Positions 46,561-58,808 of a stretch of 64,000 nt of DNA are shown one piece after another; position 1 is the stretch's first letter, and each line of letters opens with the position of its first letter. Position numbers and translations under genes: made by a program. The notes below the pieces were generated by a model. The model was not told the DNA's origin and ran no database searches. It saw nothing but the letters and a program-made list of their open reading frames with translations. Source of the stretch: Verpa conica (taxonomy: Eukaryota; Ascomycota; Pezizomycetes; Pezizales; Morchellaceae); NCBI GenBank assembly GCA_033030425.1, contig JAUFSD010000001.1:2108001-2172000 (forward strand), read 5' to 3'.

Positions 46561-49333
46561 TCAAGCGTCACTACTGTGATCTTTCCTCCTGCTCCGCCAG
46601 CTCTTGACCTTTTTGAAGAAGCTTGAAGGACGGCGCTCAACAGTATTGGTAACAACAACGTTTGTTGTTCCACAACATCCTTTGGTACACGAGTGATCAC
46701 TCGTGTCTCCTAGATCTGGAGGTGATGACCGTGGTCTGTCTAGAACTGTTGACTCGGTTGGCTTCTGTGCAGACAAATGCTCAGAGGAGTGCTGATAGGT
46801 TGGCCTTTTCTCACCTGAGGGCTTAAGGGCGTTTCCGTTGGTTGTCGATATTTGCTTTGGCTGTGTTACAACAACTTTGACTCTAGAGTGTTCAGCCGAC
46901 TCTGGTGTCAACGATTGTTGGACTGATTTGTGTGAATCAAGCCGAGATGATACACAACTGTAAACATGATGATCGGACTCCATGAGAACTGGTCCTAGCA
47001 CAGATTGCTGATGCGTCGTTGAGTTGTTCCTTGGCTTATCAAAGCCTATAGCACTTCCATTTCTATTGCCACCTTCATCGAGTGAATTCTTCGAATCTGC
47101 GATGAGAAATTGCTTAGATGAACCATTTCCACCCATCTTGCCGTCAGGATTCGCAGTAAATGCTTCAATCTTCGCTGCCCATTTTGATTTATTCTCCTTC
47201 AACACGTCTACGCTGAATTGCATTTCTGGCAGAACTTCCGACAGTTGTTGGAACAGCGGCACCGCGAAAAGACTCATGAAGCCCACTTGTGATTTTGCTA
47301 GAGCAAGCACTGATCCAGTTACCGGTGGGACAACAAGTGACGTAGGTATTTTGAGGTCGGTTTCCATCGAAGCTTGTCTGGAGAACTCATCAATTAAGAT
47401 GGTTGCCCATTGCGCTGAACATTCATGAACCCGAGCCTTGTAAAGTCAGTATGATATCACTGCTTGACTGAAAAAGAGATTCCAGGATGATCAACTAACC
47501 ACGTTACTAATATCTGCGCACTTTATCAGAAGAGCACAAATCAGGGTTTTATGCTCAGTGATTATCTTATCCTCCCAAGATTCCGAGCCTCCATCATTCT
47601 CGAACATCTTCTTCATCTTATCCAACTTCCCCATGTATTCAAAGTGAAGGCCCATGTCAGTCGCCAGAATCATATCAATCATTGCCTTCCTCAGTTCTAG
47701 ACACTTCGGCCAGTACTTTCTCAAAACCTGCGAGAAAGCTGCACAGTGGAAGGACTCCAGTACAGATCGGTCATTGTATACTTGCGCAAGTGGCGCCTTG
47801 AGGGTGACCAAAAAGGCGTTATTAACACCAGGATGACCTACGTCGTGGCCAATGGCAACTACGAGCAGAGTTAGAGCATCAAGTGGTGTGAGGATTTTGC
47901 TTAAAGAATTTAGAGTTGTAGAGCCTCTGGGAGCCGAGTTGTCAGATGTGAATGGTGGCAGAGCTTTCAGCTGTAGCAGAAAGTAGAAAACGGCCTGAAG
48001 GACGTCTACGACGTGCCTAAAGTTATGATAGGGAACCTTTGGGTTATATGAAGCGCGGCATGCGATTAAGAAGTCCATAATCTGATCTAAACAAGCGGGT
48101 ACTTAGCGGGTATATACTTAGTTCTCTCTAGGAGAATAACCTACCCGTAGGAAGTTTGTATTCCTCGACCTCGGGCATCTGAAGAGCATGTTCGAGCATC
48201 AGTAGGGCAGAATAGACAAGCTCTTCATCGGTAAAATCATGTGCAGAAAAGCACCAGCTGCCGATAGCTTTTCTGACCACTTCACCCCGGGCAGTGGATA
48301 TCCTTGGTTGACTAATTAAGGTGAGCTAGTGATCGGAGGCTGTACGAGACTTTGAGAGCATACTTTCCACGGTGGATAAATACCGTTTTCTTTGGTTTGC
48401 AAATATCCATCATTAGCTCCGATACCCTAGCGTGATGATCAGCGAATAGATCCCATCAAAAGTCTTTTCACTAGGTTGGCAAACATTTTCTCTCTCAAAT
48501 AAGCGTATTCACTTGTTTCCCGTGCAGGTTTTTGCTCATCCACGCGTTCATCCACTCCAACCCATGAGACCTTTCTTGATTTTTGAATATTCCTCCTAGC
48601 ACGATGACAATGCACATACAAAGCCTTGGCCTTATATTTTGGTATAGGGCTTGTGAAAACATCCACAGCTCCATAGTCGATACACTCCAACTCTCGCCCT
48701 TCAAAGACACCTTCTTTTTCGTTATTCCAGTATGGCTGTCCATTATTATGCGATCCGTTGACAACTGAGCCATCGCTGTTAGTTAAGAACACGATAGGCA
48801 CAACCAACCCTGACATGCGCTTATTCTCAATCTCGACGCAAATAAATTTGAGTAGAGGAAGACCGTAAAGCCTGTCAGCAGGGCCAGCGGCTACTCCAGA
48901 ATCGTGTCTCCCTTCGTGACTACCAATTTCTTCACCGGGCTGTGGTTGCCAGGGAATATCCAGCAGGACCAACGTGGGTGTTGGATCATTCTTATCCACA
49001 TCGGAAAGTAATGATATGCATGAGGGACCAGAGACACAAATAGAAACTAATTTGAGAATCAGTCTACCAAACTCTTTGACCAGCAATATATACCGCTACC
49101 GCAGGAAATAAAAAAAAAAAAAAAAAAAACATACCAGAACTAAAAACAGAAAGCAAGCACTGCAAATTTTGGATCACCTCCTCGTGTTCATCTTGGATGC
49201 CATCGCTCCCGTCATAAGACTCGGGGCCAGAAGAGATGGGTGACGGCAGAAAATCTTCCCGGAGTTGTATTCTATCCTCACGGGCCCGACGATCAACATA
49301 GACAACATTATATTCAGCTGGGTACATGACCAT
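46561..49333 (-). CDS. PDE2: High-affinity 3',5'-cyclic AMP phosphodiesterase
   Basis: This class I metal-dependent phosphodiesterase hydrolyses cAMP and so dampens PKA signalling. Six exons from the ATG at 49333, introns 49134-49047, 48484-48427, 48363-48312, 48144-48087 and 47499-47437, give 817 residues. The N-terminus YNVVYVDRRAREDRI and LVLLDIPW are typical of fungal PDE2. The splice AT/GTTTGC to CGCTAG is needed to pass two in-frame stops and restores YAYLREKM-VSELMMDICKP. Catalytic marks are YHNFRHVVDV (H351, H355), AIGHDVGHPGVNN (H411, D412) and LIKCADISNV (517-526). The C-terminal 190 residues are Ser-rich and basic. The first intron contains an uninterrupted T20 just inside its donor. 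Confidence in the family is high; the small third exon (63 nt) is the least certain part. Confidence 0.93.
49110..49129. repeat. A20/T20 homopolymer inside PDE2 intron 1
   Basis: Twenty A residues on the plus strand form a T20 run starting right after GTATG of the 5' splice site on the coding strand. It could affect splicing and is likely to be length-polymorphic. Confidence 0.85.
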
Positions 49334-51145
49334 GGCGGAGGAGGATGCGACACCGAAGAATGGCTGCCGGCGCAGTTGTGGACTGGAGCTAAAGCCTGAA
49401 TGGCCACTTTTGTTCTTGTATACAGTGCCTCAGAGCACGCAATAACCACAATGCGTGATCGATGGTAATGGGCCGGTTTGTGTCAAGGCGGTAGGAAAGG
49501 AACGGATGCCGCACACAGCGAGCGGCAGAAGGGGGGACAAGATCTGTAATAAAGCGACCGCAGCGATAGATTCGCTCAAGTGAGCAGGGAGCAGATGATG
49601 GCGGACGGGATGATGAATAGGAAGAGCAGGAGGGGAAGCAGCAGGATGAGAAGTTGAGGCAGGAAGGGGGAGGGATGGAAAGGGATCTGATGCAGCGAAG
49701 AGAGCTGGCTGGTCGTCAATTGGAGACACTACCAGAGACAAGAGCAGAAGCGAGACGTTCGTGGTTGTGGGTCCAAGGTCAATGCGCAACAACGGACGGG
49801 GAAGTGGACGGGAGACTCGTGAGATCGGACGTCGAGCGGTAGAAACAGAAGGGCAGAAGCAGAAGCAGCGACCCGAGACTCGAGAGGGAAGTGTCCACAA
49901 GGTGGTTGGCTGGCTGATTGGTTTGCTTACCTGCTAGTTACTAGTAATAGCGGTGGTAGTAATAGAAGCAGCAGTAACAGCAGCAGCGGTAGCAGTAGTG
50001 AGAAGGGATAAACAATCGTATGCAAATCCCTAGGGTAAGTGGCGGACAAGCCGTGTGCGTGTGTGCGTGTGGGTATGGGTATGGGTATGGACGGGCGTGC
50101 GTGTGTGTGTTGTGGAGGTTATGGTTTACAGCAGCACCAAGCAGCAAGTAACAAGGCAGGCAGGCAACACAAGCAAGGACGAGGGGGAAAGGCAGCAGCA
50201 GCAGCAGCAGCAACGCTGTTGGGTGTGGTGTGTCGGGGCGACTTTACATAGGGGAATGGAAGAGTGGATGGAAGGAGGGAAGGGGGGGGAAAGGCAGAAA
50301 TGGGGAGGGATGCTCGCTGTGTGGTGACGATGGTTGGCTGGATGGGCTGCTTTGGGGGGAAGGGGCAGCGTGAGTGGGAAATAGAAGATCGCGAATTCTT
50401 CTGGAAGCCCGGAAGGAGAGGTGGTGGTGTTGCAACGAGAAGCTTATGCACGCTTGCCCCGATCGACGGCGAACGGCCAGAGATCTTGACAGCGGCCAAC
50501 GACAACGACAATGACAACGAAAATAACTTTGAGGACGACGGCAGCTCAGAATGCTGTGGCAAGTAAAGACACTCTTTCCTGTTTCGTTCTTTTATTTATC
50601 TGGTGAACGAGAGCCGAGTCCGGCCATCCAGCGGAGATAGAGTTCCCCTAACTCTAAAACTCGGTCTCACTCATTCACTCGTTCACTCGTTCACTCGTTC
50701 ACACCGCACTACTTGTTCTTCAAAGACAGCCAGACACCCGCGGCCAGAGAAACAAACAAGTCGCCTAACTTGTTCCTACTGTTGCCGCTTGCAGACACAG
50801 GCTGCAGACACTCATATCCCCACTTCCCTGTAGTCCACCGAGAGCAGAGGAACAACCCCCCCCCAGCGCTATCCAATCAGCGCCTGGGCCGTTTCGCAAC
50901 ACTTGTAACATCCCCGTAGCTGCGGCGCCAATCGCTCACAAAATCAAGAGATGCAGGTTCCTGCATGCCCGTCAACTCAGGCCAATGGCTCACGATCATG
51001 ATGGGGTTGCCTGTGACCATCCAGCCGCGCCTCCCCAACGCCCACCGAACAAAAAATCTCCTTCCCTGAACCCTGTAGCAGTACTGGTCCAATTTTCTGC
51101 TTGCCTAGGATGATGGTTCTCGTCTTGACTCTCGTTCACAAACGT
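49334..51145. other. PDE2 upstream region with low-complexity DNA
   Basis: No gene recognised. It has strong strand asymmetry: G/A-rich plus strand over 49480-49900 and 50240-50420. A GCA repeat sits at about 50191-50211 and tandem TATGGG words near 50072-50092. Frames in this region are Ser/Pro, Gly or Gln-rich by composition alone. It probably includes a long PDE2 leader and promoter. Confidence 0.5.
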
Positions 51146-51233
51146 AAAAGAAAATAGTGAGAAGGGGGAGGGAAAAGAAAGGAAAGAAAAAGAAAGGGAA
51201 AAAAATAAAGAAAGGAAAAAAAGAGTCGGGATC
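51146..51233. repeat. Polypurine (GAAA-rich) tract
   Basis: Almost pure G/A on the plus strand for about 90 bp, built of GAAA and GGAAA words. It may be capable of triplex or other unusual structure. No coding. Confidence 0.8.
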
Positions 51234-54200
51234 ATCTTCCAGAAAAGTCTCAAAGAGAAAAGAGAACAAAAAAAGAAAGCGTCGGGCGCACTCGAAAGCT
51301 TATTTTTAATCTCATCCCCCATAATAGCGCCTCCACGGAATTTCGATTCGCCAGGAAAAAATTGTTCATTCTCTGCCGTGACGTGATTCATGGTACCTAT
51401 CCGGCTGTGACTACCCGTTATCTCGAAGCCCCCATATGGAAGTCTTCTAGAACAGTGCCTTGGGCGTCTTAAAACTTCCCAGATCCAAGACATGGAGCTG
51501 CTTATCCCAAACAGACTAAACATCGGTGTCGGTGGCTTCTGGCTGCGCCCCCCTGGACTGGACCTTCCCGTCCACATCCAAATTTTTTTTTTTGGAGTCC
51601 GCCCGCGGGAGTATTGGGGGCTTCTTTTGCCTTCTGGAATTCGAAGCGACCAAAAGGTCTCGAAGTGTTTTGCCGATGCGATCTCTCACTGGCCAGCTAT
51701 AACCTGCTGCGCGCCATAATCAAATCTCCGAGTTCTATCTCGCACCCACATACATATTCGCTAAACTAGACCTCCCATCCAATCGATAATTATCGTATTC
51801 TTTCAAAAGAGAGACTTATTTCCCCTTGCCCTTGCGAAGAAGGTGCCTCCGCGCCCGGGAACGGGGCTTGTTTTGCTCGCAGCTCCCGTTGTTTCCTAAC
51901 GCTTGTTTCGCGATCTTTGATGGTAAAAATCTACCCAAGATCCGTTAGCGTAGCTTGAGCTTTACTGTAACCAGGTCACTGTATTCGGCGACTCCGAGAT
52001 CTCATGTGTTTTATCGTGACCCCTCCCTTCCTCAAAATAAATAAATAAAAAAGCAGATCTCAAAATTCAGGCTGAGGTTGTTTCTTACATGCGTTACTAA
52101 ACTTTACCCGTTAACGAGGCCAAAAAAGGAACAAAGCGGCGAGAATTTACCGTCCGCCCGATACTCCCAGCGTGTATGTACATGTATGTAAGATGATCCA
52201 AAAGATCACCCAAAGAAAGCAAAACAAGCACATAAGCCGCCCATTCGATTTACATGATACATTAACAGAACTGACGTATTTTTATGAGCTGGATCAGACT
52301 CATCTACCTCTAGACCAATACGTGCTTACTAGCATGTAGTTTCGATACATACGAGATGTGACCCTCGGCCCGAATTCCCGACAGTCTGGAGAGAACCTTA
52401 GTTTCATTTTCCTCAGGTCTGGGTACGTAAAACTGCATGTATCATATCTATATATGTAGGCACAGATGCACAAAACGCACACAAAAAAGGACTCGCAACA
52501 GCAGCTGTCAAAGAGCGTATATAAGCTGATCGCTTGTACGCCCAACTTTACTGAAATCCTGGGCGTCCTGAGGCCTGACGTTAACGTACCGGCTCTCATG
52601 CAAGATGGAGATGACCTTCGGAAGCATCCATACCTAACTAGAGAACCGGTAACCTGGCTCTGTCACTGTCTCAAGGTTTTGAAAACTTTTTAGGAAATAA
52701 TCCCCTCGGAGCAAGGCGCCTACTGTATGCACTTGAAGGAGCAAGGGCCCCTAAAGGTATGAGGTTGGCCAATGAGCCAGAGCCTCTCCTTTGAGCCCGG
52801 ACTCCTCCTTTGACGGTACCACTCTGAATATGAGATGGAGTTATAATACTGGCGTGTGCCTTCCGCCTCATGTTTCTTATTCCTTTAGATTTGTCTTTAG
52901 AGTCAGATGGTATCGCCACCGCGTCATCAACCCGCACTCCACTCCGAGTTGAGATGTTGGGTTCTGGAGCGTCGACAGAAGGTCAACTCGCGCCCCTTTT
53001 GCCTAGATGTGGGGCGGTATTGTGCCAACCATCCTAGCGGCTCATCCTCCCCTTCTCATAAAGTGGGGGAAGTATGGCTGTGCGTCAAGCCAGAATAGAG
53101 AAAAAAAACAAAAATACCCGAGCTAGATTTCTTCTCATAAAGTATCAGAATTAAGTTGTATCGGATATCTCCGACATATACCCTAATTGTCCTAGAAGGA
53201 AAGGCTGGTAGCAGTAAGGATAAAGAAGGCCTCAGCACCATGACAAACTATAAGCTGAATCGGTATCCAGCAAAAACACCCTACTTGGGACAGGGTTTAT
53301 TACGAGTTAAAAGCTCCCTCTCTAATAGGAAAAGAAGCAAGCAAAGCTTAATCCATACTGTAATAACAGGAAGAAACAATGGCTAAACCCGGCTCGTGAT
53401 GGATTGCGGAAGAGAAGTCGTAATCCGAGACTTATACGTCATGGTACCTGTGTTACCAGGACCCAGTTGAGTAGCAGATAATTATATTCGAATAAAACAA
53501 AACAATTGAGGCTCCCAAATAAGCATACCTATATATCTCCTTACTCCTACATCACTCAATTCAATACATATACTTCTAACTGCCGTTCTTACACTCCCCC
53601 CACACAATCTCAACAGGCTACACGGTCCAGAAGTCTTACGCACTAGGTGACATGCATATGGTTGCCGGGAATGTGACCTTGTTGAGAGATTCCCGGGGGA
53701 ATGTCTAATTTCGGTAGCTAACAACTCCACAGTACTGGTAACTGTCAGTCCATCAAGCTAATGGTATCTTATCTCAATGAAATGCCGAAGCCTCTGAAGA
53801 CCTCATGCGATGTTTCCCAGAACCCTAACCCCTATGTGGCGGTTGCCACATAATCTCTAGAAGTGATTCTCACAATTAATTGATTCTACAAGGAACTTAT
53901 TATGGCTTGCTCCTTGACCATCAAATCAAGTTGAAAAAGACATGCGCACGCTATGGTTCCCAGATCCGTCTTCCGGGATACATATACTTTCACGGTTGAG
54001 GGTCTCGGTAGCTGAGCATGCCTAGCACGGGATGAGTTGCCCTTTTGACATGCACCGATACCCCGAACTACGGTTCTATGAATTCTGATGGAGTTAGGGG
54101 GTTAGATCGTGGGAGATATCCTGCCAGGGTTCACTAATGTGTGGGTACAGAGCTTTGACCTTCTAGGCTTCGATTCTGTGGCTCTGGCGCCTTGTGTCTC

Positions 54201-54740
54201 GGTCGAAGACTCGAGACAGGTATAAAGGCAAGTAAAGAGATACGGTGAACTTCCGCAGAAGTTAATGTATTATGTATATATTCCTGGAGGTATCTAAAAC
54301 TAGGCATATCTTTAAAAGTGTACTCACCTCGGTCATATTCAGGGCCTTAAGTCGGAAAATTTTAGGAACAAGGCTCTTTACTTCTAGGAATGAGGTTGCC
54401 CACGGCATTTTGTTGCCCCTGTATTATGTACGTACAAATGTATTGTATGTCGCTTCGTTTGCCTTTATCTCTACATCGGCCATATGCGATCCCGACTGTA
54501 ATCCTCGAGCTACCCAAATCTGGCATATTTGGTGCGGGGAAACTGGCCCAAAGAACAGGCTTGAAACAAGAGGGCACCAATCTCGTTGGTCAAGTCAACC
54601 GCACGATGCTCCCACTGGCACCGGATATTTATTCCTTTCGATGCAAATTCCACCCGTCTCTAGCTACCCTTGCAATTCTCCTACTGTCTGACTTTGATCG
54701 AAGTATATGTTCACCCATTCTTGCCCATGTGCCGTTCTAG
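51234..54740. other. AT-rich spacer
   Basis: No gene recognised. A 139-codon ATG frame at 54272-54691 has no family resemblance and no splice support. One TACATGTA copy is at 52179-52186, within TGTATGTACATGTATGTA. Confidence 0.45.
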
Positions 54741-54862
54741 TACTCATCTCCCTGGAAAAGAACCAGAAAACAGGGGGTCATGATTTGTATGGTAAAATAT
54801 CTGTGCACGACGCCACACCGTATAAAACTGGCCCCCTGTTTTCTGGTTCTTTTCCAGGAGTA
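54741..54862. mobile_element. Short near-palindromic MITE
   Basis: Perfect 27-bp inverted arms at 54751-54777 and 54832-54858, starting CCTGGAAAAGAACC. The 54-bp centre is itself partly self-complementary, so the whole unit could fold as one long hairpin. TA lies at both outer edges (54741-54742 and 54861-54862), next to CTC words. The left edge has a few extra bases compared with the right. It looks like a very small TA-targeting MITE. Confidence 0.65.
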
Positions 54863-56782
54863 CATATGAGGGGAAAGGTAGGTTTTTCAGATGATGAATG
54901 GAACTTACCGCTGCACATGCACAGTCGACATCACGACCCGTTCGTCTGAAACGATTGCTATGGAAAGTTCCGAGAAAGCTCCCCAAAAAATAACACCCTA
55001 GCACTCCTACATGTACTTCTATAAAAGTACTCTAGCTTATTAGTGCATCACCCAGGGCCTTGTTTGCCTTGAAGAATAATAAATTTGTACGCTTCATCGT
55101 GGCGGATAGATCATCGCTACAGCGCCCTACAGTGTTGTCTCTACTAGAGGCTTTAGCCTGGTCTAATCGTCAGAGCTAAGCAGGTATTCAACTCAAATTG
55201 TACAGCCTAGAAATTTCCGATTGATAAGTGGTGGTTGTGATATTTACTTAGACTTATGTATGCACGTATGGGCAGTTTAAAGCATACTATCGGTGAGTTC
55301 TTACTATTTTATGGTTACGCAAGATTACAAATATATTGTCCTACGAAAATTTACGTGTACTCCTCCCTTTCTAAGCGCCTCTATCTCATTTAGTATCAAA
55401 CTGAAGGAGCGGGAAATGTTCCACAACAAAAACAAAAACCCTTAAGGGACATGAAGTTAGTAGAAAGGGTTAGGGAGCGCCCAAAGCGTACAACAAGAAA
55501 CCTTAGGTTTGGGGTTACGACAGTCACCAATAGCGTCAGTATTTATAGAAATACATGTAGCTTCAGAGTCAGTAACATGGCCCCAGAATTTTTCAGTAAG
55601 TACAATACTTCCTTCATTGGCACACCATAGAAGTACTGGTATTAATGGCTGTGCCTCAAGACTTGAACAACGCAAAGGACCTAGCTCTTGATACGGGTTG
55701 AGCTGATATTTTTCTTACTTGGTTTTTGGTAAGTTTACCGCTTCGATTAAATCGTTCTAGTGCCATTATAAAATTCAAACTCCCAGAGGAAACTTCTATA
55801 GATAATTTAAGTGCTCAAATAGGTATTCTAACTAGAGTAAGTGACGGCTCGGGTATGACCCTAGGAAAGATTCGTCGTGCTTTTAGATAAGATTAGGTAT
55901 AGATGAACACGTTTTTATTGCTCAAAGCGCTCAATGCCACCTCTACTATTCATCTCCTAACTCCAATGTTTTAGAAAGGCTAGAGTACTCATTCCTACTA
56001 TTATACAATAGAAGTCTATTGTGAGATCACACTCTATCACTCGAGGACTTCTCTCTCACCTTGCTAATCTTGCCTAATTGAATATATAGGTTAGTAATGG
56101 TTTTATTATTTCTATTATATAACCTATTAATTTTAGAATAGTGTTGTTTTTTACTAATTAACTAAATCTAGTACTGTGGTGAAGCTTAAATTCCGGTATT
56201 AGGGGTTTATACATCCTACATTTAGTAAGGTTGTAGGTAAACTATACATAATTACATGTATGTACTCATGCTATCTGGTTATGAAGGCAGGGTAAACATC
56301 ATCTTATACCTAGCCCTGGGGTTTTAGTGTGATTTATAGCTACATCCCTTATTATATCATTTCGCTCTAGATAACGCACAAATACATGTAATAAGAAATG
56401 GGTAAATAAGAGAATCTACTCACTCAAAGGTTTCCCACCTCTTGCCCCCGTTCAAAGGCCCCTTCTCACTAAAATGATCTATATTTGTCTTGTCCATGAA
56501 CTTGTACTACCATGCCTGAAGGGATTTCTTCGGCCTCAACTAAGAAAATTTCACAAGAACATGTAAAGAGGAAAGGGAGAAAGGAAGGTCAAAAAATGTA
56601 GCGTTTCGTTCATGCACACACCACACAAATACACAGACAAAATAATGAGGGAAGAACAAAAGTAAGGAATCAAGTTCCTAGGATAAAAAGACATAATTGC
56701 CACATCATGCCTCAGGCATGAGAGATCAAAGGAAATTAACATGAAGATAATGATCTTCCAGTCGTCCCCCCACGCCTCAATT
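54863..56782. other. AT-rich spacer and VTS1 3' flank
   Basis: No gene recognised. Four copies of TACATGTA occur here (55008-55015, 55552-55559, 56253-56260, 56383-56390). The final part is the 3' flank of VTS1 on the minus strand. Confidence 0.5.
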
Positions 56783-58808
56783 CTAAAGTTTCCCCTCGTC
56801 CTTTGCTTCCTTAACTTGCTCAAACACCTAAAACAAAAACAATCAGCTCGCCGTCTAAAATAAACAAGCTTGTTAACTATTCTTCCGAAAAAAAGGAGTG
56901 CTCACCTTCAACATCTTCCTCCTGGCACCCAGTGCATTAACACCTCTTTTCTCTAATGCTTCATCGTCAAGCTCAACTAGTTCCTGCCACTTCAAGTCCT
57001 TAAGGTTATCCGTATATTTATGTAGCCTCAAGCTCCTCAGCCAGGTCGGGATATCATTTAAAAGATTAGGGTCGGTTGGGTCTTCAGGCGGCTTTGAGCT
57101 GCCTCTTCTTCCCCTCGGGCTCCTACCACGATTGTTCACGTCATCAGAGTTATAGCCTTCAGTTGGCAAGCCTCCAAACTGCCCGAGCAAATTGCTATTA
57201 AGGAGGGGAGACTGCGCTGCAAGGAATCCACCCGCTTGGGGGGATGTAAATCCCATACCGCCCCACTGTGCGGCAGGTGAATGGAAGACACCGGGGGAGT
57301 TGGGTCGGGAACGGCCCCCGAGAAGCGGGGAACCATTTTGTTGCTGTTGTGCAAGGGCAGCGGCAGCGGCAGCGGCGGGTATATGGACGAGTTGACCGTG
57401 TTCGTTGTACATCGTGATGTTCTGCGGGGAAAGGTTCGACATGGAGTTCATGGATATATTGCGCGGGGAATTGAGACCGTGGTTGCCTGCGGCATTTATG
57501 TTATTATTATTTTCATTGCCCGGCTTTGTGGTCCTGCGTTTACCCCAGCCTTTCGGATCGTTGTCGAGAATTATACGGTTATTGACAGTTGACAGAGCAG
57601 CCAATTTCATAGCCGTAGCATTAGCAACCATATCAGCGTTGGCTGATTGGGGAAACATAGGAGCGACTGGAGTGTTGACCATGGAGGCCCAGTTACCACT
57701 GGATGTGTCGCCATATGGGGAGAGTTGAGGCATCTCCATGCCGGCATTAGATGGGGCGTTTAGCGTAGTTGTCTGAAGGTTAGTGTTACCAGTAATCTGT
57801 GGAGGGGGATTCCGGGGCGACCGGAGACCAGCAGATGGTGGAGGAAGTTGGAAATTTCCCATAGACTCAGCAGCAGATTTTGGACGGGAATTTTGTTGGT
57901 TATCATTGTTCGAATCATTACTAGGACGGTTCCATGGGGACGATGGCGGGTTATTTTCCTTAGAACCATTATTTGGACCAGAGATTGATGGTGTCAGTGA
58001 AGACGATGGGCGAGTTTCAAATAAGGCACTGTTACGGTTGGACTTTGAGACACCGTTTCCTCCCTGGCCAGCAATCATAGCTCGCTGGGCTGCAATTGCT
58101 GCAGCAGCATCCGGGAACATGGCCTGGGCATTGGATTCCATTCCAGAGTTTCTATTTGGGGGTGCACCCGGAGAAGGAGGAGGGCGACTAAAGGAATCAC
58201 GAGTACTTCCCATGTTCAACTTATTCATTGCATCATTCATACGAGAAGCCATCGCATCTATATTTGACGTTAGCTACTGGCTTTGTATCTAGGCATTATG
58301 GGGATACGGATTTCACACCTTTCTCAAAGGTGTTGGGAGAAAGGATGTTCGACATCGGGTGAGACCTAGCCATCTGCTGAAGAACCTGAATAAAAAACCT
58401 GATTTGAACTTGCGTAGTCTGTTGAAGGAGTGCGTATAGAGCGGCAGTCCTTTCGGCTTCACTCAAGACACGGAACCACTGCTCGATGGCGCTCAGCTCA
58501 TCCTTAAAATCCTGATCTAGTGCGGCCGATGCCATCTCCTCGAGTGTGTTTTCGTATGTCTCGAGATCGTTGATCCATTCACGAGCAGCTTTATCCAGGG
58601 CCTCCGTCTCGGCATTCTGAGATGTAATCTGAGGTGGATTCAAGAAAATCTCGGATGAGGGGCGAATACGGCCCGACAATGGTGACTGGAATGCCCCCGA
58701 CATGTCTGCCGAGGCACGGAGGTGATGATTGGCGCCAAGAGGACGACTCGACGGAGGCCGAAGAGATGAACCCCCTTGCTCAGGTGTGCTGTTGCGGTTG
58801 GACGACAT
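56783..58808 (-). CDS. VTS1: SAM-domain RNA-binding protein Vts1 (Smaug family)
   Basis: Vts1 binds Smaug-type RNA hairpins and recruits deadenylation, directing mRNA decay. From the ATG at 58808, introns 58318-58258 and 56905-56828 give 628 residues. The N-terminal conserved helical region ([41 protein letters not shown]) is followed, across the first splice, by [17 protein letters not shown] long Asn/Pro/Gln/Ser-rich disordered middle with an Ala9 run follows. The C-terminal SAM domain (about 563-628) reads [19 protein letters not shown] and ends [18 protein letters not shown] only after the last intron is removed; unspliced, the frame stops early. The last exon is just 45 nt. The gene is divergent from valyl-tRNA synthetase, about 3.5 kb away. 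Confidence 0.94.

Noticed and set aside
49430..50566. Ser/Pro-, Gln- and Gly-rich frames up to 156 codons upstream of PDE2
   Set aside because: Composition-driven frames on both strands over strand-asymmetric repeats; no conserved domain.
54272..54691. 139-codon ATG frame
   Set aside because: No family resemblance; a second long frame overlaps it in another phase, and no introns or neighbours support it.
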